From JAWUWD01 sp034112085 (GTDB lineage Bacteria > Bacteroidota > Bacteroidia > Cytophagales > Cyclobacteriaceae), in NCBI GenBank assembly GCA_034112085.1, contig JAWUWD010000100.1:1-18410 (forward strand): 18,410 nt of DNA, written 5' to 3'. Made by a program: the position numbers and the translations under genes. Positions 6,841-13,937 of the stretch are shown in pieces (positions within the stretch are counted from its first letter, which is position 1; each line of letters begins with the position of its first letter). Below the pieces are notes generated by a model that saw only the letters and a list, made by a program, of their open reading frames with translations, was not told the DNA's origin and made no database searches.

Positions 6841-8763
6841 TTGATAGATAAGAAGACCATAGAAGAAGTCAAAAGTCGAATGGACATCGTTGAAGTAGTC
6901 GGTGATTTTGTGCAGTTGAAAAAAGCTGGGTCTGGTTACAAGGCTTTGAGTCCATTTACGGATGAGAAGACCCCTTCATTCAACGTATCACCTTCGAGAG
7001 AGATATACAAATGCTTTAGTACTGGGAAGGGTGGAGATGCAATCTCCTTTGTGATGGAATATGATGGTCTCAGTTACATAGAGGCCATCAAATATCTTGC
7101 GCAGAAATATGGAATAGAGATCGCAGAGGAAGAGCAAACTGACGAACAACTTCAAGCTCAGAATGAGCGAGAGAGTTTGTTTATAGCGCTCAATTTTGCA
7201 GCTGAATATTTTCAAAATACGCTCAAAAATACAGACGAAGGAAATTCGATCGGACAGAGCTATTTCAAAGAAAGAGGAATAAGTGAAGATGCGATTCAGA
7301 AATTTGGCTTAGGATACAGCCTTGATGAGTGGGGAGGGTTCACTGATACGGCACTCAAAAAAGGTTACTCCCTAGAAATATTAGAAAAGGCGGGCCTGAC
7401 AATTCGCAAAGAGGATAAAAAATACGATCGCTTCAGAGGACGAATAATTTTCCCCATTCACAATGTCACTGGCAAAGTCATTGGCTTCGGAGCGAGAACG
7501 CTTCAGCAAGATAAAAAGTCACCTAAGTACGTCAATTCTCCAGAGACTGAGGTTTATCATAAGAGCCATATTTTATACGGGATCGCTCAGGCCAAGCGTG
7601 CGATCAGAGATGCAGACAATTGTTATTTAGTAGAAGGCTATACCGATGTGATATCGCTCTACATGTCTGACATGGAGAATGTCGTGGCTTCGTCAGGTAC
7701 GGCATTGACTGAGGAACAGATCAAACTGATCAGTCGATATACACAGAATATCACGGTGCTTTACGATGGTGATAAGGCTGGGTTGAAAGCCTCTTTGAGA
7801 GGTATCGATATGATCTTGGAGCGTGGAATGAATGTCCGTGTGGTCATGTTTCCGGATGGAGAAGATCCAGATAGTTACGCAAAAAAGCTAGGGACTACCG
7901 CATTTCAAGAATACATTACTGAGCATACCACTGACTTTATTCGCTTCAAGGCGGAACTTCTTAGTGAAGATGCGGCAAATGACCCGATTAAGAAGGCTGG
8001 AATGATTAAGGAAATTGTGGAGAGTATTTCCATTATTCCAGATCCAGTGCAGCGATCAGTCTATATCAAGGAGACCAGTAGTTTACTAGAAATCTCTGAG
8101 AGCGTTTTGCTAGCTGAACAGAACAAGTTTTTACTTCACAAGCGTAAAGAAACTTCACAGAAAGCAGAAAGAGATACTGAACAGCAATTTGGTCTTGAGG
8201 AAATGGTTAGGGCTGAGAAGGAGGAAGCATCTCAACTTGACCAGTCCCAGATAGTCACTATCCAAGAAAAGGAAAGTGTCCGAATGCTAATCACCTATGG
8301 ATTGCACGAGTGGGAGGATGCACAAGTTCATGAGTTTATATTATCTGAACTGGATGAGGTTGAGTTCGAAACACCGATATACAAGGAAATACTAGATATT
8401 TATCGAGATCGATTATCCAAAGGAGAAGTGGTAAGTCCAGAATATTTCATCCATCACGCACCAAAGAATGTAGCTGATGAAGTAGTCAATATGATTACTG
8501 AGCGCTATATGTTGAGTAATGAGTGGGAAGATAAATATGAAATAATTATCCCGGACGAAGAAGCCGTGCTCAATAACATGGTGATGGGAAATATTTTAAG
8601 ACTTAAATTACGTGTAGTTCAAAAGATGGTGAGCGGAAAGATGGATGATATGAGAGATGTCAGTGGAAGCCACGAAAAAGAAGATGAAATTCTTAAGAGC
8701 TTAAGTGCCCTTAAAAAGGTGGAAATGCATTTGGCAGACCAATTGGGGATTGTGCTGTCCTAG
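6841..8763 (+). CDS. dnaG: DNA primase
   Basis: DnaG makes RNA primers at the replication fork. Layout in 640 residues: zinc-ribbon domain (about 1-100), catalytic core with TOPRIM motifs EGYTD (E265), YDGDKAG (D309, D311) and DPDSY (D342, D344), and a helical helicase-interacting C-terminus (about 480-640). The TOPRIM acidic residues are intact. The zinc site is not: the positions matching Cys-x2-His-x17-Cys-x2-Cys are S37, T40, C58 and T61, so three of four ligands are gone although the fold around them (PSFNVSPSREIYKCF) is conserved. The start is TTG; the next in-frame ATG (residue 14) would remove conserved helix 1, and the promoter at 6790-6819 sits just upstream. ribBA follows after 73 bases. 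Confidence 0.96.
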   Translation: MIDKKTIEEVKSRMDIVEVVGDFVQLKKAGSGYKALSPFTDEKTPSFNVSPSREIYKCFSTGKGGDAISFVMEYDGLSYIEAIKYLAQKYGIEIAEEEQTDEQLQAQNERESLFIALNFAAEYFQNTLKNTDEGNSIGQSYFKERGISEDAIQKFGLGYSLDEWGGFTDTALKKGYSLEILEKAGLTIRKEDKKYDRFRGRIIFPIHNVTGKVIGFGARTLQQDKKSPKYVNSPETEVYHKSHILYGIAQAKRAIRDADNCYLVEGYTDVISLYMSDMENVVASSGTALTEEQIKLISRYTQNITVLYDGDKAGLKASLRGIDMILERGMNVRVVMFPDGEDPDSYAKKLGTTAFQEYITEHTTDFIRFKAELLSEDAANDPIKKAGMIKEIVESISIIPDPVQRSVYIKETSSLLEISESVLLAEQNKFLLHKRKETSQKAERDTEQQFGLEEMVRAEKEEASQLDQSQIVTIQEKESVRMLITYGLHEWEDAQVHEFILSELDEVEFETPIYKEILDIYRDRLSKGEVVSPEYFIHHAPKNVADEVVNMITERYMLSNEWEDKYEIIIPDEEAVLNNMVMGNILRLKLRVVQKMVSGKMDDMRDVSGSHEKEDEILKSLSALKKVEMHLADQLGIVLS

Positions 8764-8836
8764 TTATAAATAATGAATAATATTGAATCATAATACTAAA
8801 TATTTTGTACTAGTACTTAATACCAAATTCTGAAAC

Positions 8837-10057
8837 ATGAGCAACGAAATAAAATTGGATACTATAGAAGAAGCTATTGAAGCTATCAAAAATGGGGAAG
8901 TAATCATTGTGGTTGATGATGAGGATAGAGAGAATGAAGGTGATTTTGTTTGTGCTGCTGAATCTGTGACTCCAGAGATAGTCAACTTCATGGCTACTCA
9001 TGGGAGAGGTTTGATCTGTGCACCATTAATTGAAGACATGTGTGATGATTTAGGATTAGAAATGATGGTGGGACGTAATACTGCTGCTTACGAAACGCCA
9101 TTTACAGTGTCTGTAGATCTCAATGGTCATGGTTGTACTACTGGAATTTCTGCAAGTGACCGTTCTAAAACTATTAGAGCGTTAGTTGATCCAAATATCA
9201 ATCCTGATGAGTTGGGAAAGCCAGGTCATATCTTCCCACTTAGGGCTAAAAGAGGAGGAGTGTTAAGAAGAACAGGGCATACTGAAGCTGCTATAGATTT
9301 GGCAAGACTTGCAGGTATGAAGCCGGCTGGAGTTTTGGTAGAGATCATGAATGAGGACGGAACGATGGCTAGACTTCCTGAACTTAAGCTAGTCGCTGAG
9401 AAGTTCAATTTGAAGTTAGTAAGTATTGAAGATCTGATCGCCTACCGTTTGGAAAAGGAAAGTTTGATAGAACGTCAGATAGATGTGAATTTACCTACAG
9501 ATTTCGGAGATTTCGAACTTACAGCTTATAAACAGATCAATACAGGTGAGACACACTTGGCGTTAACTAAAGGGACATGGGATAAAGATGAACCTGTATT
9601 GGTGAGAGTACACTCTTCATGTGTCACTGGAGATATTTTCGGTTCTTGCAGATGTGATTGTGGAGCTCAACTTCATGCAGCTATGGATATGGTCGAGAAG
9701 GAAGGCAAAGGAGTGGTGCTTTATATGAATCAAGAGGGCAGAGGTATTGGTTTGTTGAACAAATTAAAAGCTTACAAACTACAGGAGCAAGGGATGGATA
9801 CTGTTGAGGCTAATTTGGAGCTAGGATTCAAAATGGATGAAAGGGATTATGGTGTAGGTGCTCAAATATTGAGAGACTTGAATATTTCAAAAATCAACTT
9901 GATTTCCAATAATCCTAAGAAACGCGCAGGACTAATAGGGTATGGATTGGAGATAGTAGATAATATAAATATTGAAATAGCTTCTAACCCTCATAATGAG
10001 GAATATCTAAAAACTAAACGTGACAAAATGGGACATAAGATAATGGATGATAAGTAA
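8837..10057 (+). CDS. ribBA: bifunctional 3,4-dihydroxy-2-butanone-4-phosphate synthase / GTP cyclohydrolase II
   Basis: This fused enzyme makes both precursors of riboflavin: the four-carbon unit from ribulose 5-phosphate and the pyrimidine from GTP. Residues about 1-205 are the RibB half, with VVDDEDRENEGDF (acidic metal-binding loop), THGRGLICAP and RRTGHTEAAIDLA. Residues about 206-406 are the RibA half, with zinc ligands C262, C273 and C275 in SCVTGDIFGSCRCDCG, and the GTP-binding and catalytic stretch YMNQEGRGIGL. All key residues of both halves are present, so both activities are likely. No FMN riboswitch is evident in the 73-base gap after dnaG. The exported-protein gene and surE follow closely, suggesting one transcript. 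Confidence 0.97.
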   Translation: MSNEIKLDTIEEAIEAIKNGEVIIVVDDEDRENEGDFVCAAESVTPEIVNFMATHGRGLICAPLIEDMCDDLGLEMMVGRNTAAYETPFTVSVDLNGHGCTTGISASDRSKTIRALVDPNINPDELGKPGHIFPLRAKRGGVLRRTGHTEAAIDLARLAGMKPAGVLVEIMNEDGTMARLPELKLVAEKFNLKLVSIEDLIAYRLEKESLIERQIDVNLPTDFGDFELTAYKQINTGETHLALTKGTWDKDEPVLVRVHSSCVTGDIFGSCRCDCGAQLHAAMDMVEKEGKGVVLYMNQEGRGIGLLNKLKAYKLQEQGMDTVEANLELGFKMDERDYGVGAQILRDLNISKINLISNNPKKRAGLIGYGLEIVDNINIEIASNPHNEEYLKTKRDKMGHKIMDDK

Positions 10058-10064
10058 GTCTTAT

Positions 10065-10673
10065 ATGAAATACCCTTTTGCAACATTCTTGTTTTTAATT
10101 TGTGTTAGTGGATATGCACAATTTCCTTCAGAAATATGGCATTCAGGGAAAGTGGTGTTGGTGAATAATGATACGATAAGAGGTAATATCAAGTATGATC
10201 TTGAAAAAGATATTATTCAAATAAATAATAAGGCAGGTACTGAGGCATATACAGTAAAGAAGGTTCTGTATTTTGGTTTTTTGGATGAGACTTCAAGGAG
10301 TTATCGTCAATTCTATGCTTTGCCATTTAATACTACCTCTCAATATAAGACTCTTCTGTTTTTTGAGGTTTTCTTAGAGGGGAAGATGACACTTTTGGCC
10401 AGGGAGTATTTGACAGTGAAAACCGTCAATTATGGAAGTGCAGCTTTCGCGGGTGGTAATTATTCAAAACAGCTTTTAGCTTACACCTATTATTTTTTAG
10501 ATGATAAAGGTAGAATTACTCAATTTCAAAATAAAAAAAAGCAGTTGTATCAAATTTTACAGCGTAAAGAAAGTTCCATAAAACGATACATTAAGAATAA
10601 TAGATTGCGATTTGATGATAAGTCGGAAATGATGCAATTAGTAGATTATTACAATATATTAATAACACAATAA
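10065..10673 (+). CDS. exported protein of unknown function
   Basis: A 202-residue protein that I cannot assign to a named family. MKYPFATFLFLICVSGYAQ is a clear Sec signal peptide ending near residue 19. The mature part is beta-rich: SGKVVLVNNDTIRGNIKYD, then TEAYTVKKVLYFGF and FFEVFLEGKMTLLARE, a layout I associate with widespread uncharacterised Bacteroidota envelope proteins. The C-terminal third is basic and helical (about 145-202). I prefer ATG 10065, seven bases after the ribBA stop, because it starts directly at the signal peptide. The in-frame ATG at 10047 would overlap ribBA by 11 bases and add MISKSY. surE begins 13 bases downstream. No lipobox is seen. Confidence 0.85.
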   Translation: MKYPFATFLFLICVSGYAQFPSEIWHSGKVVLVNNDTIRGNIKYDLEKDIIQINNKAGTEAYTVKKVLYFGFLDETSRSYRQFYALPFNTTSQYKTLLFFEVFLEGKMTLLAREYLTVKTVNYGSAAFAGGNYSKQLLAYTYYFLDDKGRITQFQNKKKQLYQILQRKESSIKRYIKNNRLRFDDKSEMMQLVDYYNILITQ

Positions 10674-10686
10674 CACGATTAATCAG

Positions 10687-11460
10687 ATGAGTAAGCCCTT
10701 GATATTAGTTTCCAATGATGATGGTATCACTTCCAAAGGAATCCGAACACTGATCGAGGTGATGAAGGAAATTGGAGAGGTAGTGGTCGTTGCACCCGAT
10801 AGCCCACAGTCAGGAATGGGACATGCCATCACTATTGGCAATACATTGCGTTTGGAGGAAAATGACCTGTTTGGTGAAGTGGTGGCATACGAATGTTCTG
10901 GAACACCAGCAGACTGCGTAAAGATTGCGAAGCATTTTGTGCTCAAAGGAAGGAAGCCTGACTTGGTTGTGAGCGGAATTAATCATGGAAGTAATACATC
11001 AGTCAGTGTTCTTTACTCAGGCACGATGTCTGCAGCAATTGAAGGAGCTATGGAAAGCATGCCTGCTATAGGATTTTCATTATGCGACTATGCATCAGAC
11101 GCGGACTTTTCACATACAAAGCCTTACATCAAAAAAATTGCTGAAGAGGTATTGAATAAAGGGTTACCTCAAGGAGTTGCACTCAACGTTAACTTTCCCC
11201 CGAAAAGAAACGAGTCAATAAAAGGCATCAAAATTTGTCAACAAGCACATGCTAAATGGGAAGAAACTTTTGAAGAAAGGTTTGATCCAAATGGACGTAG
11301 ATACTTCTGGTTGGCAGGAAATTTTGTCAATTTTGACAAAGGAGAGGATAATGATGAATGGGCTATTGCTAACAATTATGTGTCTATTGTACCTTGTCAG
11401 TATGATTTGACTTCACACAGTACGATTAAAGAGATAGAAGGAAATTGGAAGCTAGATTAA
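10687..11460 (+). CDS. surE: 5'/3'-nucleotidase SurE
   Basis: SurE removes phosphate from nucleoside 5'- and 3'-monophosphates and some polyphosphate, using a divalent metal. The metal site is visible as NDDG (D11, D12), S42 in PQSGMGHAIT and N99 in SGINHGSN, with the family motif CSGTPADCVKI at about 70-80 and YSGTMSAAIEGA after it. The length of 257 residues is normal. It is the last gene of a rightward run (ribBA, exported protein, surE). Its stop TAA at 11458-11460 overlaps the stop of convergent ftsE. Confidence 0.96.
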   Translation: MSKPLILVSNDDGITSKGIRTLIEVMKEIGEVVVVAPDSPQSGMGHAITIGNTLRLEENDLFGEVVAYECSGTPADCVKIAKHFVLKGRKPDLVVSGINHGSNTSVSVLYSGTMSAAIEGAMESMPAIGFSLCDYASDADFSHTKPYIKKIAEEVLNKGLPQGVALNVNFPPKRNESIKGIKICQQAHAKWEETFEERFDPNGRRYFWLAGNFVNFDKGEDNDEWAIANNYVSIVPCQYDLTSHSTIKEIEGNWKLD

Positions 11461-12161
11461 GCTACTGATTGGTCTGAGTCATTTTTAGAATCTAACACTT
11501 TTCCATCTTCACATTTTAGTACCCTAGCTGGATGTGCTTTTATCAACGTATGGTCATGTGTGGCCATAAGGATCGCTGTACCACTATTATTTATTTCTAA
11601 GAATAATTTGAATATCCCTTCAGATACTTCTGGATCTAAATTACCTGTAGGTTCATCAGCCATCAAAATTATGGGTTCATTGAGAAGTGCTCTGGCGATC
11701 ACAACACGCTGTTGCTCGCCACCTGAAAGTTGATGAGGCATCTTGTTGCCTACTGACCCAAGTCCGACTCTCATCAATACTTCTGCTAATCTCGTCTTGA
11801 CTTTAGAGCTGTCTTTCCAGCCTGTGGCTTTCATGACAAAAGTCAGATTGTCTGCAACTGTCCTGTCTGGCAGCAGTTGAAAATCTTGAAATACAATACC
11901 AATTTTCCTGCGAAGCATGGGTATTTCAGACTTTTTGATCTTACGGATGTCGTATCCTGCTACTTCTACGTCACCTAGTCTCAATGCTAAATCAGCATAT
12001 AGCGTCTTTAGTAAAGACGATTTGCCACCTCCTGTTCGCCCTATTAGGAATACAAATTCACCTTTTTCTATTTCAAAATTGACGTCATTGAGTACAGTGT
12101 CACTTTCTTGAAAGATTGAGGCATTTTTAACGCGTATTATTGGGTCGTTGTTGAAAGACAT
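11457..12161 (-). CDS. ftsE: cell division ATP-binding protein FtsE
   Basis: ABC-type ATPase of 234 residues, partner of the membrane protein FtsX (not in this window), which controls peptidoglycan hydrolases at the division site. Walker A is GRTGGGKSS (41-49), Q-loop Q92, signature LSGGEQ (145-150), Walker B ILMADE (165-170, catalytic E170) and H-loop H202. KSSLLKTLYADL after Walker A is typical of Bacteroidota FtsE rather than LolD-like exporters. The frame could start at a TTG at 12206, but ATG 12161 is preferred: a promoter-like element lies at 12183-12210, inside that extension, and the extra 15 residues resemble no part of the family. LolD-like ATPase is the main alternative. Confidence 0.88.
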   Translation of the reverse strand: MSFNNDPIIRVKNASIFQESDTVLNDVNFEIEKGEFVFLIGRTGGGKSSLLKTLYADLALRLGDVEVAGYDIRKIKKSEIPMLRRKIGIVFQDFQLLPDRTVADNLTFVMKATGWKDSSKVKTRLAEVLMRVGLGSVGNKMPHQLSGGEQQRVVIARALLNEPIILMADEPTGNLDPEVSEGIFKLFLEINNSGTAILMATHDHTLIKAHPARVLKCEDGKVLDSKNDSDQSVA

Positions 12162-12182
12162 AGGTGAATTGTATTTATGTCC

Positions 12183-12210
12183 TAAATATAGGATGATCAG
12201 TAACAAACAA
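12183..12210 (-). promoter_or_regulatory. probable ftsE promoter
   Basis: On the minus strand: TTG at 12210-12208, a 17-base spacer, and TATATTTA at 12190-12183, one base from TAnnTTTG. Transcription would start near 12176, about 15 bases before ATG 12161. The -33 element overlaps the T-tract of the neighbouring terminator. Confidence 0.4.
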
Positions 12211-12245
12211 AAAAGCCACTGATATAAAATATCAGTGGCTTTTTA
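12209..12245. terminator. bidirectional intrinsic terminator behind the transaldolase gene
   Basis: A perfect inverted repeat: AGCCACTGATAT (12214-12225), a three-base AAA loop, and ATATCAGTGGCT (12229-12240), flanked by A and T runs that extend the pairing to about 16 base pairs. On the minus strand the hairpin is followed by TTTTTTG, so it ends transcripts of the transaldolase gene that stops at 12262. Confidence 0.93.
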
Positions 12246-12261
12246 ATTAGTGAGTGTGATT

Positions 12262-12918
12262 TTAGCTATTCGCCTTTTTATGATCAGCTAAGAATGTTGC
12301 CAATCCTGAATCAGTGAGTGGATGATTCAATAAGCTTGTGATTACTTTTAATGGACAGGTAACAACATCAGCACCTATTTCCGCACACTCTATTAAGTGC
12401 ATGGTATGTCTTACGCTAGCCGCTAATACTTCAGTACTATATCCGTAGTTTCCGTAAATGTTCACGATTTGGTCAATCAAGTCAAGACCATTGAATGAAA
12501 TGTCATCTAGTCTTCCAATGAATGGAGACACATAGCTTGCTCCAGCTTTGGCTGCTAGCAATGCTTGACCAGCAGAGAAAATTAATGTGCAATTAGTTCT
12601 AATCCCTTCGTCTGAAAAGTATTTTATTGCTTTTATACCATCCTTAATCATCGGTATCTTAACGACAATTTTATCATCTATCTTCGCCAATTCTTCACCT
12701 TCTCTGATCATGCCTTCATAGTCAGTAGCGATCACTTCGGCACTTACGTTATTGTCAACGATGTCACAAATTGCTTTGTAGTGTGCTTTTACATTTGCGT
12801 CTCCTGTGATTCCCTCTTTGGCCATCAGTGAAGGGTTGGTAGTCACTCCATCAAGTACACCTAGATCATAAGCTTCTTGAATGTCAGATAGGTTCGCAGT
12901 ATCAATGAAAAATTTCAT
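12262..12918 (-). CDS. transaldolase, small TalC/FSA-like class
   Basis: A 218-residue cytoplasmic TIM-barrel enzyme that moves a dihydroxyacetone unit between sugar phosphates in the non-oxidative pentose phosphate pathway. The Schiff-base lysine is K87 in KIVVKIPM. The family splits into transaldolases and fructose-6-phosphate aldolases; the deciding positions here are E61 (VSAEVIA; Gln in FSA) and F133 (SPFIGR; Tyr in FSA), both favouring transaldolase. N-terminal MKFFIDTANLSDI and TTNPSLMAKEG are family hallmarks. ATG 12918 begins right at the conserved first strand. The SRP RNA gene lies upstream on the same strand and a strong terminator closes the gene. No TAnnTTTG box is seen directly upstream. 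Confidence 0.95.
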   Translation of the reverse strand: MKFFIDTANLSDIQEAYDLGVLDGVTTNPSLMAKEGITGDANVKAHYKAICDIVDNNVSAEVIATDYEGMIREGEELAKIDDKIVVKIPMIKDGIKAIKYFSDEGIRTNCTLIFSAGQALLAAKAGASYVSPFIGRLDDISFNGLDLIDQIVNIYGNYGYSTEVLAASVRHTMHLIECAEIGADVVTCPLKVITSLLNHPLTDSGLATFLADHKKANS

Positions 12919-12980
12919 AAGTAGGTTGGGTTATAAATTGGTTGATGGAAATGAAATCGAAGAACTGAGGAAATAAAAAT

Positions 12981-13072
12981 GGCAAACCGAATATCGCACC
13001 GCTACAACTATCTACCCTTGCTACCTTCCGGTCCTGGGGGAGTTCGACAGGAGCTGATCGTACCGATTTGCC
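12981..13072 (-). ncRNA. ffs: signal recognition particle RNA, small bacterial type
   Basis: The minus strand carries the SRP RNA domain IV tip: CAGGACCGGAAGGTAGCA, with the GGAA tetraloop and the asymmetric internal loop bases, at about 13020-13037. The two ends, GGCAAATCG and CGGTTTGCC, pair over nine positions with one G-U, giving the usual single long hairpin of about 92 bases. It binds Ffh and directs nascent membrane proteins to FtsY and SecYEG. A TAnnTTTG box at 13077-13084 lies at the right distance to start the RNA at about 13072, and ATTTTTATTT follows the 3' end as a terminator tract. The exact ends are inferred from the pairing. Confidence 0.94.
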
Positions 13073-13076
13073 GATG

Positions 13077-13084
13077 CAAAGGTA
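13077..13084 (-). promoter_or_regulatory. -7 box of the SRP RNA gene
   Basis: On the minus strand this reads TACCTTTG, an exact TAnnTTTG match placed about five bases before the predicted 5' end of the RNA. No clear -33 TTG is seen. Confidence 0.6.
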
Positions 13085-13151
13085 ATAGGTAAATTTGAAT
13101 TTTTAATACTTACCATAAAAAATAAATTAGCTTTTTTACTTCGAATTTGAA

Positions 13152-13182
13152 TTGCTTAAAATTGATGATATGTGTATTTTTA
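13152..13182 (+). promoter_or_regulatory. possible promoter of the C2-like gene
   Basis: TTG at 13152-13154, a 20-base spacer, and TATTTTTA at 13175-13182 (one mismatch to TAnnTTTG). Transcription would start near 13189, about 17 bases before ATG 13206. Confidence 0.3.
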
Positions 13183-13205
13183 TACTCCAATGAAAATCAA
13201 CAATT

Positions 13206-13544
13206 ATGCTGAAATGTAAACTATTGAAACTACACTGTTACATGAGCGATGAATCTGATGCTGATGAGGTTTTCTTGATGCTGAATAAAAACAAAATTTG
13301 GCCCACCGATTCTAAATATATAGGTATGGCAGGTGGAGAAGAAGTGGTTAATGTTGACTTACTCGAATTGGAGGAAGGTGCCTCGTTGGAATTAGAACTG
13401 TGGGATTACGATACTTGGACACCCAATGATAAACTAGGATCTTTCAAGATGGTGATAGATGGAAGAGGAGGCCCATTCACAAGTGACTTAATGAAAGAGA
13501 AGGGTAGTGGTGCTAAGTATTCTCTAGAGTGGGAGGTACATTGA
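13206..13544 (+). CDS. small C2-domain-like protein
   Basis: A 112-residue soluble protein with no signal peptide. The stretch LELELWDYDTWTPNDKLGSFKMVI (about 61-84) follows the calcium-binding strand pattern of C2 domains: D-x-D, then an Asp about six residues on, then LG and a hydrophobic strand. KLLKLHCYMSDESDADEVF (about 5-23) would be the first strand and loop 1. A stand-alone C2-like fold of this size is uncommon in bacteria. C2 domains bind calcium, phospholipids or proteins, but which applies here cannot be said. The gene converges on the 75-residue orphan gene with 11 bases between stops. Coding is well supported; the fold is inferred from the motif. Confidence 0.8.
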   Translation: MLKCKLLKLHCYMSDESDADEVFLMLNKNKIWPTDSKYIGMAGGEEVVNVDLLELEEGASLELELWDYDTWTPNDKLGSFKMVIDGRGGPFTSDLMKEKGSGAKYSLEWEVH

Positions 13545-13555
13545 TGAAACTTTGA

Positions 13556-13783
13556 TTACTTCTTCATCTTCAAATATAAATTAAACTCTAAAGGGCTAGA
13601 TGCTTTAAATTCATCAGCATCCAGGTCTTCGTAGATCTCCTCGTCAAATTCTACTTTGGTTTTTTCAACCTTACCATCTGGATGAATAATCAACTCTACT
13701 CCTCGAAAACTTTCTGGATTGACTTGCACTAGTACTGTGTAGTCATCAAAAACCCTTTTAAAATATTTATAAATTATATCCAT
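13556..13783 (-). CDS. small conserved-looking protein of unknown function
   Basis: 75 residues, no signal peptide or membrane segment, acidic overall with a lysine-rich end (LYLKMKK). A helix-like start (MDIIYKYFKRVFDDY) is followed by beta-like stretches (TVLVQVNPES, GVELIIHPDGKVEKTKVEFDEEIYEDL). I do not recognise a family. Coding is supported by a TAnnTTTG -7 box about 17 bases upstream and by a codon pattern like that of its neighbours. Start ATG 13783 is the only good choice. Confidence 0.75.
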   Translation of the reverse strand: MDIIYKYFKRVFDDYTVLVQVNPESFRGVELIIHPDGKVEKTKVEFDEEIYEDLDADEFKASSPLEFNLYLKMKK

Positions 13784-13799
13784 TACTATTGTCTTTCTG

Positions 13800-13807
13800 C
13801 AAAGATA
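13800..13807 (-). promoter_or_regulatory. -7 box of the 75-residue gene
   Basis: On the minus strand this reads TATCTTTG, an exact TAnnTTTG match. Transcription would start near 13794, about 11 bases before ATG 13783. A 10-base palindrome GAGAGCTCTC at 13817-13826 lies just upstream, near the -33 position, and could bind a regulator. Confidence 0.5.
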
Positions 13808-13937
13808 ACCCTTTTAGAGAGCTCTCATAGCAGTAGTGTTTATCTATATCCCGTTATACGACCACTTATACTAATCCTCAAGATTTTTCAAGGTAATTCT
13901 GTATATTAGAGTTCATTTATCAATTCAATACACTTTA

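Noticed and set aside
6794..6844. Short frame MMLGLHYLCPFKIRID as a separate gene upstream of dnaG
   Set aside because: The predicted promoter -7 box lies inside it, so the main transcript would not carry its start; kept only as a possible leader in the findings.
8764..8836. FMN riboswitch before ribBA
   Set aside because: The 73-base gap is too short and shows none of the conserved RFN-element blocks; only a GTACTAGTAC palindrome at 8807-8816 stands out.
12162..12206. N-terminal extension of FtsE from the TTG at 12206
   Set aside because: The extension covers the predicted ftsE promoter, starts in the terminator T-tract and has no family-like residues; ATG 12161 fits better.
12262..12918. 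Fructose-6-phosphate aldolase
   Set aside because: E61 and F133 at the deciding positions favour transaldolase over FSA.
13190..13219. Nine-codon frame before the C2-like gene
   Set aside because: Very short, out of frame with the gene and without features beyond chance.
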